Shown here: piece after piece, positions 51,145 through 59,752 of the stretch
Layout: the number at the start of each line of letters is the position of its first letter
How positions within the stretch are numbered: position 1 is the first letter of the stretch
Made by a program: the position numbers and the translations under genes
Assembly (NCBI RefSeq): GCF_022846615.1
Contig: NZ_AP025637.1
Span: forward strand, 4,861,001-4,925,000
DNA length: 64,000 nt
Source: Roseomonas fluvialis
GTDB taxonomy: Bacteria; Pseudomonadota; Alphaproteobacteria; Acetobacterales; Acetobacteraceae
Reading direction: 5' to 3'
Notes under the pieces: generated by a model
Seen by the model: only the letters and a program-made list of their open reading frames with translations
Told to the model about the DNA's origin: nothing
Database searches by the model: none

Positions 51145-51705
51145 CTATGGCAGCGGCCGGTACGGCAAAGGGCGGAACTGCGTGGCGTGCAGGGCCAGGG
51201 AGCAGAGGCGCAGCAGCGGGTCGCTCTCGGCCCAGGCCAGGGCCGCGGCGTCGCTCGCATGCGCGGTCACCAGGATCGCACCGGGCCGGTCGCAGGTTCG
51301 TGCGGCGAAGGTCAGCACGCCGGACGCCGCGGCGCCGTCCAGGCGGTGCAGGTCGGCCTCGCCCTCGGCCCACAGGATGGTGTGGCCGCGCCCAGGCGGC
51401 AGCTGGGCGCCGGGCGCCGGCCAGGCGCGCCAGGGCAACGACGGGATCTCGATGGCGCAGCAGGCGATGTCGTGCCAGACGCCGCCGGCGGCGAAGGGTT
51501 CGCGCAGGAGGTAGTCCTCGAGCGCGACTACATCGACCACCATCAGCGAGCCTTCCGAGCGCCCCTGCGGCGAATGCAGCGGCAGGCCCAGCAGAAGCAC
51601 GCCGTCGCGCGCGAAGGCCTCGATGGCGGCGATATGCGCCTCGCGCCGGGCGGCGCGGCGAGACGGATCTGGCCCGTCGCGCCCGATCACCGCGACCGCG
51701 CGCAC
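51145..51705 (-). CDS. protein with two YCII domains (second of two tandem genes)
   Basis: The 186-residue protein also has two YCII-like halves (~1-100 and ~105-186), the first with GRDGPDPSRRAARREAHIAA (~8-27) and the second degenerate in the active Asp region (AEGEADLHRL). Each half ends in PLPYRPLP or PSLPWRAWP. A GTG start follows the phaB stop by 4 bp in a TGAGGCCGTG context, so it is coupled to phaB. Similarity to its neighbour shows tandem duplication of an already fused gene, or fusion of two ancestral halves. Confidence 0.72.
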   Translation of the reverse strand: MRAVAVIGRDGPDPSRRAARREAHIAAIEAFARDGVLLLGLPLHSPQGRSEGSLMVVDVVALEDYLLREPFAAGGVWHDIACCAIEIPSLPWRAWPAPGAQLPPGRGHTILWAEGEADLHRLDGAAASGVLTFAARTCDRPGAILVTAHASDAAALAWAESDPLLRLCSLALHATQFRPLPYRPLP

Positions 51706-51709
51706 GGCC

Positions 51710-52432
51710 TCAGTACATGTGCTGCCCGCCATTGATCGACAGGGTCGACCCGGTGATGAAGTCCGCATCGTCGGCGGTCAGGAACAGCACGCCGCGCGCG
51801 ATGTCGTAGGCGCGGCCCAGGCGGCCCATCGGGATGCGCGCGACGATCTTCTCGAGCACGTCGGGCGGCACGGCGCGCACCATCTCGGTGTCCACGTAGC
51901 CGGGCGCGATCGCGTTCACGGTGATCTGGCTGCGGGCACCTTCCTGCGCCAGCGCCTTGGTGAAGCCATGGATGCCCGACTTGGCGGCGGCGTAGTTCAC
52001 CTGTCCATACTGCCCCGCCTGCCCGTTCACTGACCCGATGTTGACGATGCGCCCGAACTTCTTCGCCGTCATGCCATCCCAGGCCAGCTTGCACATGTTG
52101 TAGCAGGAGCCGAGGTTGGTATCGATCACCGCATCCCACATGTCGCGCGACAGCCGCTTCATGGTGGCGTCGCGGGTGATGCCGGCGTTGTTCACCAGGA
52201 TCTCGACCGGACCGACTTCCTGCTCGATCTGCTTCATGGCGTTGGTGCAGGCCTCGTAGTCCGCCACGTCGAACTTGTAGCAGGGGATGCCGGTGCGCTT
52301 GGTGAAAGCCTCGGCGGCGGCATCGTTGCCGGCGTAGGAGGCGACGACCTTGCGCCCTGCGGCCTGCAGGGCCTCGCTGATGGCGGCACCGATGCCGCGC
52401 TGGCCTCCGGTGACGAGTGCGACACGTGCCAT
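51710..52432 (-). CDS. phaB: acetoacetyl-CoA reductase (NADPH)
   Basis: The 240-residue SDR enzyme reduces acetoacetyl-CoA to (R)-3-hydroxybutyryl-CoA for polyhydroxybutyrate synthesis. It has the Gly-rich VTGGQRGIGAAI motif (residues 7-18), NNAG (~86), the catalytic Ser in GSVNGQAGQYG (~138) and YAAAK (~151). The GYVDTEMVRA segment (~184) is typical of PhaB. A GGGAGGAG site precedes the ATG. No phaA or phaC gene is in the window. Downstream are two double-YCII genes probably on the same transcript. Confidence 0.92.
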   Translation of the reverse strand: MARVALVTGGQRGIGAAISEALQAAGRKVVASYAGNDAAAEAFTKRTGIPCYKFDVADYEACTNAMKQIEQEVGPVEILVNNAGITRDATMKRLSRDMWDAVIDTNLGSCYNMCKLAWDGMTAKKFGRIVNIGSVNGQAGQYGQVNYAAAKSGIHGFTKALAQEGARSQITVNAIAPGYVDTEMVRAVPPDVLEKIVARIPMGRLGRAYDIARGVLFLTADDADFITGSTLSINGGQHMY

Positions 52433-52584
52433 TCTGGTCTCCTCCCTGGATGGATGCGCGGGTGCCGTATCGCGGCTTCGTCGGTACCGTGCAATCCTTG
52501 GCATCCATCAAATCCTGTCGCGGCGTGCCGCGCCAGGGGGAATGCGTGCGCTGCGGCAGAACGCGCGGGCGCGCCGGGAGCCGT

Positions 52585-52632
52585 ATCGCGCCCGAGGCGC
52601 GCTTATCCGGGCGTCGCGCCCGAGGCGCGCAC
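52585..52632. repeat. duplicated GC palindrome at the 3' end of the Bug receptor gene
   Basis: TCGCGCCCGAGGCGCGC occurs twice about 28 bp apart, one copy just outside and the other just inside the receptor coding end. Each copy folds as GCGCC-TCG-GGCGC. Such double hairpins may protect or end the receptor mRNA. Confidence 0.55.
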
Positions 52633-53562
52633 CACCGGCGCCCAGGCCGCGATCTCCGCACGCACGAAGGCCTGCGCGTCATCGAGGAACAGCGTGCCCG
52701 GCAGTGTGGCCGTCTCTGCATAGCGCCGCGCGATCTGCGGTGCCGCCATCGCCTCGCGGATCGCGCCCGCCAGGCGTTCCTGCAACACGCGCGGCGTGCC
52801 CGCGGGGGCCGCGATGCCGGCCCAGCCATCGGCAATGATGTCGGGGAAGCCGCTTTCGACAAAGGTCGGTATCTGCGGGAAATCCGCGATGCGCTCCCGC
52901 GTCGTGAAGGCGAGCGCGCGCAGCGACCCCGCGCGGATATACGCCGACGCCGCCGTCAGGCTATCCATCACCGCCGGCACCGTGCCCGCGATCGCATCGG
53001 TCGCTGCCTGCGACCCGCCGCGATACGGAATGTGCTGCAATTCGAACCCCGCCGCCTGCGCCAGGCGCAGCCCGATCAGGTGCGGCACCGACCCGATGCC
53101 GCTGGTGGCATAGGCCACGCCGCGCGGCGATTTTGCTGCGGCGATGAAGTCAGCCACCGAGTTCATCGACGTGGTCGGGTTCACCAGCAGCAGATACGGC
53201 GTGCCGAGGATGGTCGCGATATGCGCGAAGTCGCGGTCGGCATCCCACTGGATTCGGTCGCGGTACAGCGTATTGCCCACCGCCATGCCGGAGATGGTGG
53301 ACACCAGCAGCGTGGTCCCGTCGGGCGCCGCTCGCGCGACCAGCCCGGTGCCGAGCGTAGCCCCCGCGCCGGGCCGGTTCTCGACGATCACGGTGGTGGA
53401 CAGGCGGCGACCCATCTCATCGGCGATCAGGCGCGCGATGATGTCGGTGGTGCCCCCGGTGGCGAAGGGCACGATGATGCGCACCGGCCCGGGATAGGGC
53501 TGCGCCAGCGCCGGCGTGGCGAGCAGCGCCGGGGCGGCGAGGATCAGGTGGCGGCGGCGCAT
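52603..53562 (-). CDS. Bug/TctC-family solute receptor
   Basis: The 319-residue periplasmic receptor has a signal peptide with RRRHLILAAPALLATPALAQ (~1-20) and the Bug motifs VPFATGGTTDIIAR (~33), VIVENRPGAGATLGTG (~58) and IPYRGGSQAATDAIAG (~168). The TLPGTLFLDDAQAFVRAEI helix is near the C-terminus. Its stop codon lies inside a duplicated hairpin. It is followed on the minus strand by phaB, 170 bp away, but that gap makes co-transcription uncertain. No membrane components are present. Confidence 0.92.
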   Translation of the reverse strand: MRRRHLILAAPALLATPALAQPYPGPVRIIVPFATGGTTDIIARLIADEMGRRLSTTVIVENRPGAGATLGTGLVARAAPDGTTLLVSTISGMAVGNTLYRDRIQWDADRDFAHIATILGTPYLLLVNPTTSMNSVADFIAAAKSPRGVAYATSGIGSVPHLIGLRLAQAAGFELQHIPYRGGSQAATDAIAGTVPAVMDSLTAASAYIRAGSLRALAFTTRERIADFPQIPTFVESGFPDIIADGWAGIAAPAGTPRVLQERLAGAIREAMAAPQIARRYAETATLPGTLFLDDAQAFVRAEIAAWAPVVRASGATPG

Positions 53563-53948
53563 GGTGGGGCTCCAGGTGTCGGAGGCGACAACCTAGGGCA
53601 GAACGGCCGGTGCGGGAATTCGGTCCCGCGCGTGCGGGCAGGCAGGGCCGCAACCGGGAATCCCGGACCACGCCATCGACAACAATGCTGCGCGGCGCGG
53701 GCGCTGCCGCGCCGCGCCACGCGGCCGAGCGCGTCGCGCACGAACGGAGATTGCTCATTTCGCCGCAGCCGCGCCCGAGGCTGGCGCCGCACCGCTACGC
53801 TGGCTAGCCTGCCGCCATGGCATCGCTTCCGCGCAACGCAGCTCGAATTACCGGCACGGCCCGCTAGGGACGCGCTCCGGGGCGGGCGCGCCCTCGGCCG
53901 ATCGGTCTCGCGCCGCCCCTCCTGCCACGACACGAAGTGATCACCGCC
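53563..53948. other. 386-bp gap without a recognised gene
   Basis: Neither strand shows an open frame with a good ribosome site and coding character. The stretch contains the receptor's upstream region and, near 53800, a CTACGCTGGCTAGCC sequence. GCGCGGGCGCTGCCGCGCCGCGCC around 53694-53717 is self-complementary in part. I see no element found elsewhere in the window. Confidence 0.5.
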
Positions 53949-54218
53949 ATGACCGACCCCGACATGACCGTTGCCGCGCGCTTCCACGTGCTCGCGGAGG
54001 CCTCGCCCGGCCTTGTGCCGCGCCTGCTGCAGCCGCTCGCGAAGCGCGACCTGGTGCCCGACCTGCTGCTGGCGCGCCGCGACGGGGGTGCGATGCGCGT
54101 CGAGCTCGCGCTCGAAGCCATGCCGGCGGGCATGGTGCACCTGGTCGCGGGCAACCTTGCGCAGGTGGTCGGCGTGATCGAACTGCGCGGCGGCATCGAG
54201 GCGCTGCGCGCGGCCTGA
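53949..54218 (+). CDS. small protein with possible ACT-like fold
   Basis: This 89-residue protein reads VAARFHVLAEASPGLVPRLLQPLAKRDLVPDLL, a pattern of beta-strand, a short loop ending in PGLV and a helix, that is reminiscent of ACT domains in acetolactate synthase small subunits (which show D-PG-L.R). No other biosynthetic genes are near. It could be a regulatory subunit acting with an unlinked enzyme. It is convergent with uppP with only 3 bp between stops. No ribosome site better than GTGATCACCGCC precedes the ATG, and the assignment is weak. Confidence 0.5.
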   Translation: MTDPDMTVAARFHVLAEASPGLVPRLLQPLAKRDLVPDLLLARRDGGAMRVELALEAMPAGMVHLVAGNLAQVVGVIELRGGIEALRAA

Positions 54219-54221
54219 GCG

Positions 54222-55025
54222 TCAGCGCAGCGCCAGTACCGCCATCATCACCAGGCCAAGCCCGATCCGGTACCAGCCGAAGGGCGTGAAGCCGATCCGA
54301 CCGATGACCGACAGCACCGCGCGCACAGTGAAATAGGCGACCACGAAGGCCGTGAGGAAACCGACGCCGATCTGCCCGAAGGCCGACACGTCGATATCCG
54401 CGCGCGCCTTCCACAGCGAATACACCGTCGCCGCGAGCATGGTCGGGATGGCGAGAACGAAGGAGAATTCCGCCGCCGTCTTGCGGTCAACGCCAATCAC
54501 CAGGGCGGTGATGATGGTGGCACCCGATCGCGACGTGCCCGGGATCATCGCCAGCGCCTGGCCGCAGCCGATCAGCACGGCGGCGAGCGGGCCGATCTCC
54601 GGCACCGAGCGGATGGTGGGTTCGGGGCGCGCGCGCTCGATCGCGATGATGGCGACGCCACCCACGATCAGCGCGACGCAGACCACCCAGGGATTGAACA
54701 GCGCGCCGGTGATGGTGGAATGCAGCGTGGCGCCGATGATCGCCGCCGGCAGGAAGGCCAGCACCAGGTTCGTCACGTAGAAGCGTTCGAGCCCCGGCCG
54801 CCACATGCCGCGCAGCAGGTCGAGGATGAGCTGCCGGTAGATCACCACCACGGCGAGGATGGCACCGAGCTGGATCGAGATCTCGAAGGTCTTGCCCGGC
54901 GGCCCGCGGAATCCAATCAGTTCGCCGAGCAGGATCAGGTGGCCGGTCGAGGAGATCGGCAGGAATTCGGTGAGGCCCTCGACGATGCCCATGAGCAGGG
55001 CGGAGAAAAGCGAGCCGAAATCCAT
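54222..55025 (-). CDS. uppP: undecaprenyl-diphosphate phosphatase
   Basis: The 267-residue integral membrane enzyme removes a phosphate from undecaprenyl diphosphate, recycling the lipid carrier for peptidoglycan and other glycans; overproduction gives bacitracin resistance. It has the two family motifs: GIVEGLTEFLPISSTGHLIL (~residues 13-32) with the essential Glu pair and Ser/His, and PGTSRSGATI (~161-170) with the catalytic Arg. About eight membrane segments are visible. It is transcribed away from the 95-bp repeats upstream and is alone. Confidence 0.96.
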   Translation of the reverse strand: MDFGSLFSALLMGIVEGLTEFLPISSTGHLILLGELIGFRGPPGKTFEISIQLGAILAVVVIYRQLILDLLRGMWRPGLERFYVTNLVLAFLPAAIIGATLHSTITGALFNPWVVCVALIVGGVAIIAIERARPEPTIRSVPEIGPLAAVLIGCGQALAMIPGTSRSGATIITALVIGVDRKTAAEFSFVLAIPTMLAATVYSLWKARADIDVSAFGQIGVGFLTAFVVAYFTVRAVLSVIGRIGFTPFGWYRIGLGLVMMAVLALR

Positions 55026-55123
55026 GCTGCGAATCCGTGCGCGAGGTGCGGCGACCTTATGCGCTCAAGCCCGTGGCGTGAATCGGGCGCGGGTGAAACT
55101 TCGGCCATGCGACAGGTCGGACC

Positions 55124-55386
55124 GCGGCCAAGCCGCGATCCGCGAGCGCGAATGCGCGACCGCGCCCAGACCATTAACCGCGCCGGGCGATCCACCCCAT
55201 GGCGCGAAGGCAAGGCGGCCGGATGGCCGCCGCCCGCCGCCTGAGGGTCAACAAAACGGATCGCGGCACGCCGCGATCCGCGAGCGCGAATGCGCGACCG
55301 CGCCCAGACCATCAACCGCGCCGGGCGCTCCAGCCCCCGGCGCGAAGGCAAGGCGGGCGGATGCCCGCCGCCCGCCGTCGGAGGGA
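55124..55386. repeat. two tandem copies (138-bp period) of a dispersed GC-rich repeat
   Basis: Copies at about 55124-55247 and 55262-55386 share CCGCGATCCGCGAGCGCGAA, then the 95-bp element also found at 2131-2225. The terminal hairpin differs in matched arms (GGCGGCCGGATGGCCGCC in one, GCGGGCGGATGCCCGC in the other), so base pairing has been kept while sequence changed. They lie between uppP and the TRAP receptor gene. Confidence 0.85.
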
Positions 55387-55388
55387 CG

Positions 55389-55424
55389 AAAAAAAGCCAG
55401 CTGCCGCGCCTACCGCGCGGCAGC
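55389..55424 (-). terminator. rho-independent terminator of the TRAP receptor gene
   Basis: A 10-bp perfect stem GCTGCCGCGC/GCGCGGCAGC (55400-55409 and 55415-55424) with a 5-base loop overlaps the last codons of the gene. In the minus-strand sense, a short GG linker precedes seven T. It is a strong intrinsic terminator on the minus strand. Confidence 0.9.
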
Positions 55425-56498
55425 CGCGGGAAAGGCGAAGTTGTCGAAGGAATTCTCCGCCACGCGGAACCACTGGTACTGCTCGTTCCGGAACGGGATA
55501 TAGGCCTCCAGGATCTTCTTGAAGCGCGGGTTGCGCTCCGCCGTCTCGGCATAGACGGCATTCGCCGCGTTCCACGCCGCCTGCAGGATATCGCGGTTGA
55601 AGAAGCGCAGCTGCGCACCCGCCGCCACCAGCCGGCGCAGCGCCTGCGGGTTCAGGAAGTCGTAGCGCGCCAGCATCTCGGAATCGGCCTCCATGCAGGC
55701 GACCTCGAGCGCGGCCTTGTAGGTGTCGGGCAGCGCGTCGTAGGCGCGCTGGTTCACCATCAGGTGCAGCCGCGCGCCCGGCTCCCAGAAGCCCGGCGCG
55801 TAATAGAAGCGCGCCACGCGCACGAAGCCGAGCTTCTCGTCGTCATGCGGGCCAACGAACTCGACCGCATCGAGTGTCCCGCGCTCGAGCGAGGGATAGA
55901 TGTCCGCCGCCGCGACCTGCGTCGGTGCCGCGCCCAGGCGCTGGAACACCTGGCCCGCGAAGCCGGCGATGCGGAACTTCAGACCGTTCAGCGCGGCCAG
56001 GTTCGGCACTTCCTGGCGGAACCAGCCACCCATCTGCGCGCCCGTATCGCCCGCGGTGAAGCTGACCACATTGTATTCGCGGAACAGCTCGGCGCCGAGT
56101 TCCTTGCCGCCGCCATGCCGCCACCAGGCGTTGAACTGCCGGTTGTTCAGGCCGAACGGGACCGCCGTGAAGAAGGCGAAGCCCGGCTCCTTGCCCACGT
56201 AGTAGTACGGCGCGGTATGCGCGCATTCGACCGCACCCGACTGCACGGCATCGAGTGCCGCGAGCGGCGGCGCGATCTCGCCGCCCGGGAAGGCGGTGAT
56301 GCGGAAGCGCCCGTCGGTCAGCTGCCCGACGCGCCGCGCGATGCCCTCGGCCGTGCCGAACAGCACATCGAGGTTGCGCGGGAAGGATGAGGTCAGGCGC
56401 CAGCGCACCTCCGGCGTCTGGGTCTGCGCCAGCGCGGGCGTAGCAAGGGCGGCGGGGGCGGCGGCGGCCGCGGCCCCCATCAGGGCGCGACGGTTCAT
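55410..56498 (-). CDS. TRAP transporter substrate-binding protein (DctP family)
   Basis: The 362-residue receptor has a Tat-like or Sec signal (NRRALMGAAAAAAPAALATPALAQ, ~residues 2-25) and the DctP/TakP fold. Stretches WRLTSSFPRNLDVLFGTAEG (~32), TAFPGGEIAPPLAALDAV (~66) and PNLAALNGLKFRIAGFAGQV (~160) agree with the TakP-like (2-oxoacid) or mannitol/chloroaromatic branch. It delivers substrate to a DctQM membrane complex, neither half of which is in the window. The ATG has a GGGAGGGAA site. The gene ends inside a terminator; an MFS gene lies upstream with its own start. Confidence 0.92.
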   Translation of the reverse strand: MNRRALMGAAAAAAPAALATPALAQTQTPEVRWRLTSSFPRNLDVLFGTAEGIARRVGQLTDGRFRITAFPGGEIAPPLAALDAVQSGAVECAHTAPYYYVGKEPGFAFFTAVPFGLNNRQFNAWWRHGGGKELGAELFREYNVVSFTAGDTGAQMGGWFRQEVPNLAALNGLKFRIAGFAGQVFQRLGAAPTQVAAADIYPSLERGTLDAVEFVGPHDDEKLGFVRVARFYYAPGFWEPGARLHLMVNQRAYDALPDTYKAALEVACMEADSEMLARYDFLNPQALRRLVAAGAQLRFFNRDILQAAWNAANAVYAETAERNPRFKKILEAYIPFRNEQYQWFRVAENSFDNFAFPAAAAR

Positions 56499-56564
56499 AC
56501 GGATTCCCTCCCTGGGACGATAATCTGAGCGCCACATAGGGGATCGCGGGCGCGGCGAAAAGGA

Positions 56565-57791
56565 TCACGCCAGGGCAGGCCGCGGGTCGGGCGCCGGTGG
56601 CCGGCCCCGCAGCGCATAGGCCACCTGGATTGCACCCGCCGTCAGCCCCATCCCCACACCGAGCTGCCAAGCCAGCACGTAGTCCCCGTGCAGGTCGAAC
56701 AGCACACCACCGCCGAAGGCGCCGAGGAACGACCCCAGCTGGTGCGACATGAAGGCGATGCCCTGGATCATCGCCTGGAAGCGCAGGCCGAAATACTCGG
56801 CGACCAGCCCCGCCACCAGTGGTGCGACGCCCAGCCACAGGAAGCCCATGATGGCCGCGAAGACCAGGGTCGAGGCCTCGCTCGGCGGCCAGGCGAAGTA
56901 CAGCCCCAGCACCAGCGACCGCACCAGGTAGATGCCGCCCAGCAGCGCCCCCTTGTTCCACCGCCCGCCGGCCCAGCCGAAGAACAGCGACCCGAGCACG
57001 TTGAACCCACCGATCATGCCCAGCGCCTTGGCCGAGAGCATCGGGTCCTGCCCGCAGAGCGCCAGGTACGATGGCAGATGCGTGGTCAGGAACACCAGCT
57101 GCAGCCCGCAGACGAAATATGCGCCGGCCATCACCAGGAAGGGCACATGCGTCATGGCCTGCTTCAGCGCGACCGACATGCGCGGCGATTCGCCGCGCGC
57201 CAGGGCGGGGATCGGCACGGCATCGACGCGCCCGGCTACCCAGGCCGCCGGCAGCATGGCCAGCGCCAGCACCAGGAAGCCCGCCACGCCGGCGCGCCAG
57301 CCCCAGCCCTCGGCCAGCACCTGCCCGACCGGCGCGGCGATCAGCGCGCCCACCGACCCCGCCGCCGAGACCATGCCGAGCGCGGTGGACCGCAACGCCG
57401 CCGGTACCGGCCGCGACGCCACGGCCAACGCCATGCCGCTCGCGGTGCAGGCCAGCGCCAGGCCGATCAACAGGCCCGCGCCGATCATCATCGACAGCGC
57501 GCCCTGCGCCAGCGCCATCACCACGAGCCCCGCGAGATACGCCACCACGCCCGCCATCAGCACCGGCCGGAACCCCCAGCGCGAGGTCGCCGCCCCGGCG
57601 AAGGGCGTGAGGAACCCCCACCCCAGGTTCTGCACCGCGATGGCGAGCGTGAACTCCGCCACCGCCATGCCGAGGTCCTGGGTCGCCGGCGCCATGAACA
57701 GTCCCAGGCTCTGCCGGATGCCCATGGCCAGCGACAGCATGACGGAAACACCGATCAGGATCGGCAGCGCGGGGCGCAGCAACGGGTTCAT
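56565..57791 (-). CDS. MFS transporter
   Basis: The 408-residue protein has twelve hydrophobic segments and a major-facilitator fold with a WG.LTPFAGAATSRWGFRPVL segment (~53-73) carrying the A-type loop, and a second half beginning after a central loop at ~190. It resembles the NarK/oxalate-formate antiporter-like group of drug/acid exporters. Substrate is unknown. The ATG at 57791 has no strong ribosome site. It is followed 66 bp later by the TRAP receptor gene and could share a transcript. Confidence 0.9.
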   Translation of the reverse strand: MNPLLRPALPILIGVSVMLSLAMGIRQSLGLFMAPATQDLGMAVAEFTLAIAVQNLGWGFLTPFAGAATSRWGFRPVLMAGVVAYLAGLVVMALAQGALSMMIGAGLLIGLALACTASGMALAVASRPVPAALRSTALGMVSAAGSVGALIAAPVGQVLAEGWGWRAGVAGFLVLALAMLPAAWVAGRVDAVPIPALARGESPRMSVALKQAMTHVPFLVMAGAYFVCGLQLVFLTTHLPSYLALCGQDPMLSAKALGMIGGFNVLGSLFFGWAGGRWNKGALLGGIYLVRSLVLGLYFAWPPSEASTLVFAAIMGFLWLGVAPLVAGLVAEYFGLRFQAMIQGIAFMSHQLGSFLGAFGGGVLFDLHGDYVLAWQLGVGMGLTAGAIQVAYALRGRPPAPDPRPALA

Positions 57792-57870
57792 GCCTGCAGC
57801 CTGACGCGGTGCAGCACGCGTCGTCGAGCGGAATGACCATGCGCCGGGCGCGCGGGCGCCATGCGCGGGG

Positions 57871-58287
57871 TCAGGCGAAGCGCAGCAACACGCCGCCAGC
57901 GGCCACCATCTGCACCACGTTCACGATGACCGAAAGGCGGTGGGCCCTGTCGAACCCGGCCTTCGCAGTGGCATCACCGGCCTGCGCCGCATCCGACAGC
58001 GCGTTGATGCGCGGCATCAGCCCCTGCCGCAGCCAGGCGGTGCTGCCCGCGATGATCGCGAGGACCAGCGCATCGACCACCCGCAGCGGCATCAGCGCCA
58101 CCGCCCCCGCCGCGGCGGTGCCCAGAACCCACAGGTAGTAGACCGGGAACATCCCGCGCACGAAGCGGCCTGCCATCTCCGGCGGCAGCCGCGTAAAGGT
58201 CACCGGCGCCACCACGGCGGCAAAGAAGGCCATGCCGCCGAACAGCAGCGCGGTACACAGGACGGCGATGGCGGAGAGCAGCGTCAT
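57871..58287 (-). CDS. DUF4149-like membrane protein
   Basis: The 138-residue protein has four membrane segments and the DUF4149-type features: an N-terminal GGMAFFAAVVAPVTFTRLPPEMAGRFVRGMFPVYY stretch where the loop and the small residues are conserved. No charged catalytic residues are obvious. Proteins of this kind are found in many alphaproteobacteria with unknown function. It ends 79 bp before the MFS start and lies 42 bp from the CMD gene; all three read in the same direction. Confidence 0.8.
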   Translation of the reverse strand: MTLLSAIAVLCTALLFGGMAFFAAVVAPVTFTRLPPEMAGRFVRGMFPVYYLWVLGTAAAGAVALMPLRVVDALVLAIIAGSTAWLRQGLMPRINALSDAAQAGDATAKAGFDRAHRLSVIVNVVQMVAAGGVLLRFA

Positions 58288-58329
58288 GCCGCGCAGGTGG
58301 CCCCGCGCGGCGCGGCCGCAACCCGCCGG

Positions 58330-58878
58330 TCAGCCCGGCAGCGGGAAACGGTCCAGGTATGGCTGGTAGTCCGGCTCGACCCGGATATCGAGAGAAGCCA
58401 GAACGCGCACCACCGCGCAGTAGAAGCTGATGACCAGCACCAGGTCGACCAGGCGCTCATTGTCGAACTGCGCGCGCAGGCGTTCGAACGTGGGCTCGCT
58501 CACGCCAGGGCCGTGATAGGCCTCGCGCGCCGCCAGCAGCACCAGCTGCGCCACCGGCTCGAGCGTCGACGGCCGCCCTTCGGTCTCGGCGATCAGCGCG
58601 TGGATGTCGGCCTCGGTCACGCCGAAGTCGAAGCCGATCTTCACATGGTGCGACCATTCATAGGGCGATCGCGCCAGCCAGCCGACCTGCAGGATGGCCA
58701 GTTCGCGCAGCCGCGGGTCGAGCTTCGACCCGTAGCGGATGAACTGCCCCAGCCCCGAGAAGGCACGCGCGCCGTTCGGGCTGTTGGTCAGCGCCCGGTG
58801 CAGCGCGATGTTGCGCTTCAAGAGGTCGCGGTCGGCCTCGGCCAGGTCGTCCACGGTCATGTCCGGCACGCGCGCCAT
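58330..58878 (-). CDS. carboxymuconolactone-decarboxylase family protein
   Basis: The 182-residue protein belongs to the CMD family. The core contains LRELAILQVGWLARSPYEWSHHVKIG (~66), where EW.HH replaces the Cys pair of AhpD, a version typical of the non-redox CMD-like proteins. Helix segments around 120 and 150 complete the fold. It is likely a lactone decarboxylase or small hydrolase acting on an aromatic-derived lactone. Start is the ATG with GAAGGGAGAG, not an ATG 30 bp upstream. The next gene on this strand is a Crp/Fnr regulator. Confidence 0.88.
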   Translation of the reverse strand: MARVPDMTVDDLAEADRDLLKRNIALHRALTNSPNGARAFSGLGQFIRYGSKLDPRLRELAILQVGWLARSPYEWSHHVKIGFDFGVTEADIHALIAETEGRPSTLEPVAQLVLLAAREAYHGPGVSEPTFERLRAQFDNERLVDLVLVISFYCAVVRVLASLDIRVEPDYQPYLDRFPLPG

Positions 58879-58998
58879 GACGGTCTCTCCCTTCGGTTGT
58901 GCGCGCATCGCAGCATGGCACGCCCCGCGCGCGAAGGGGGTGTGCGGGCGGTATCAGCGAAGAGTCCCGCGTGCAGCCCTGCCCGATCGGGACCGGGA

Positions 58999-59715
58999 CT
59001 AGGCCGGGCGTACGCGGTGCTCGCCGCGCGGCATCGCCAGGCGCAATAGCGCCGCACGGTCGGGCACGTCGACCCGCCGACCGTTCAGCCGCAGCAGCCC
59101 CGCCGCCTCCAGCCCATGCAGCGCGCGCGAGAGACTCTCCGGCGTCATGCCAAGCCGCGCCGCGATCGCCGCCCGCGGTTCGGGCAGTTCCACCGGCCCG
59201 TGCGGCCGCGGCAGCCGGCGCGCCAGGAAGCGCGCGGTTCGCTGCGTCGCGTCACGCGTCTTGAGGTCCGCCACCTGGTCCGCCAGCAGGCGCCACTGCC
59301 GGGACATCTGCTCGATCGCCGCCTGCATCAGCCCGGCATCGGCCACGGCCTCGGCACGGAGCGCGGCACCCGGGATGCTTACGATGCGCGACGGCGCCAG
59401 CGTCGCAGCCGAGACCGGGCAGGGCAGCCGCAGCATTGCCGCGCCGAGCGGAAACGCATCGCCCGGCCCCAGAATTTCGACCAGCGTCGCCGCGCCGCCC
59501 TCCTCGATCGTGCTCAGCCCGACCGAACCCTGCACGAGCAGGTGCACGTACTCCGCCGGTACATCCTGCGCGAAGATCGCGGCGCCGCGCGGCAAGACCA
59601 TCGGCCGCGCCTGCGCCAGCAGCCGGGCGCGCGTCTCGGGCGCGGCAACCGCCAGCAATGGGCCGCCATCCCTCACGAGAGGCCCAACGCGCGCCGACAT
59701 GGAAATGCCATCCAC
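58999..59715 (-). CDS. Crp/Fnr-family transcriptional regulator
   Basis: The 238-residue protein has a cyclic-nucleotide-binding-like sensor domain (~20-135), a dimer helix and an HTH_Crp domain (~165-225) with the recognition helix MTPESLSRALHGLEAAG (~185-201), similar to Fnr/FixK/Dnr proteins. The N-terminal Cys cluster of oxygen-sensing FNR is absent, so it may sense NO or another signal like Dnr/NnrR. A perfect FNR-type box stands 38 bp upstream. The start is a GTG (59715); an ATG five codons later (59700) is an equal choice. Confidence 0.9.
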   Translation of the reverse strand: MDGISMSARVGPLVRDGGPLLAVAAPETRARLLAQARPMVLPRGAAIFAQDVPAEYVHLLVQGSVGLSTIEEGGAATLVEILGPGDAFPLGAAMLRLPCPVSAATLAPSRIVSIPGAALRAEAVADAGLMQAAIEQMSRQWRLLADQVADLKTRDATQRTARFLARRLPRPHGPVELPEPRAAIAARLGMTPESLSRALHGLEAAGLLRLNGRRVDVPDRAALLRLAMPRGEHRVRPA

Positions 59716-59752
59716 ATGCCGCGCAGCATCGCAGCGCGCGCGGCCGCGACGA

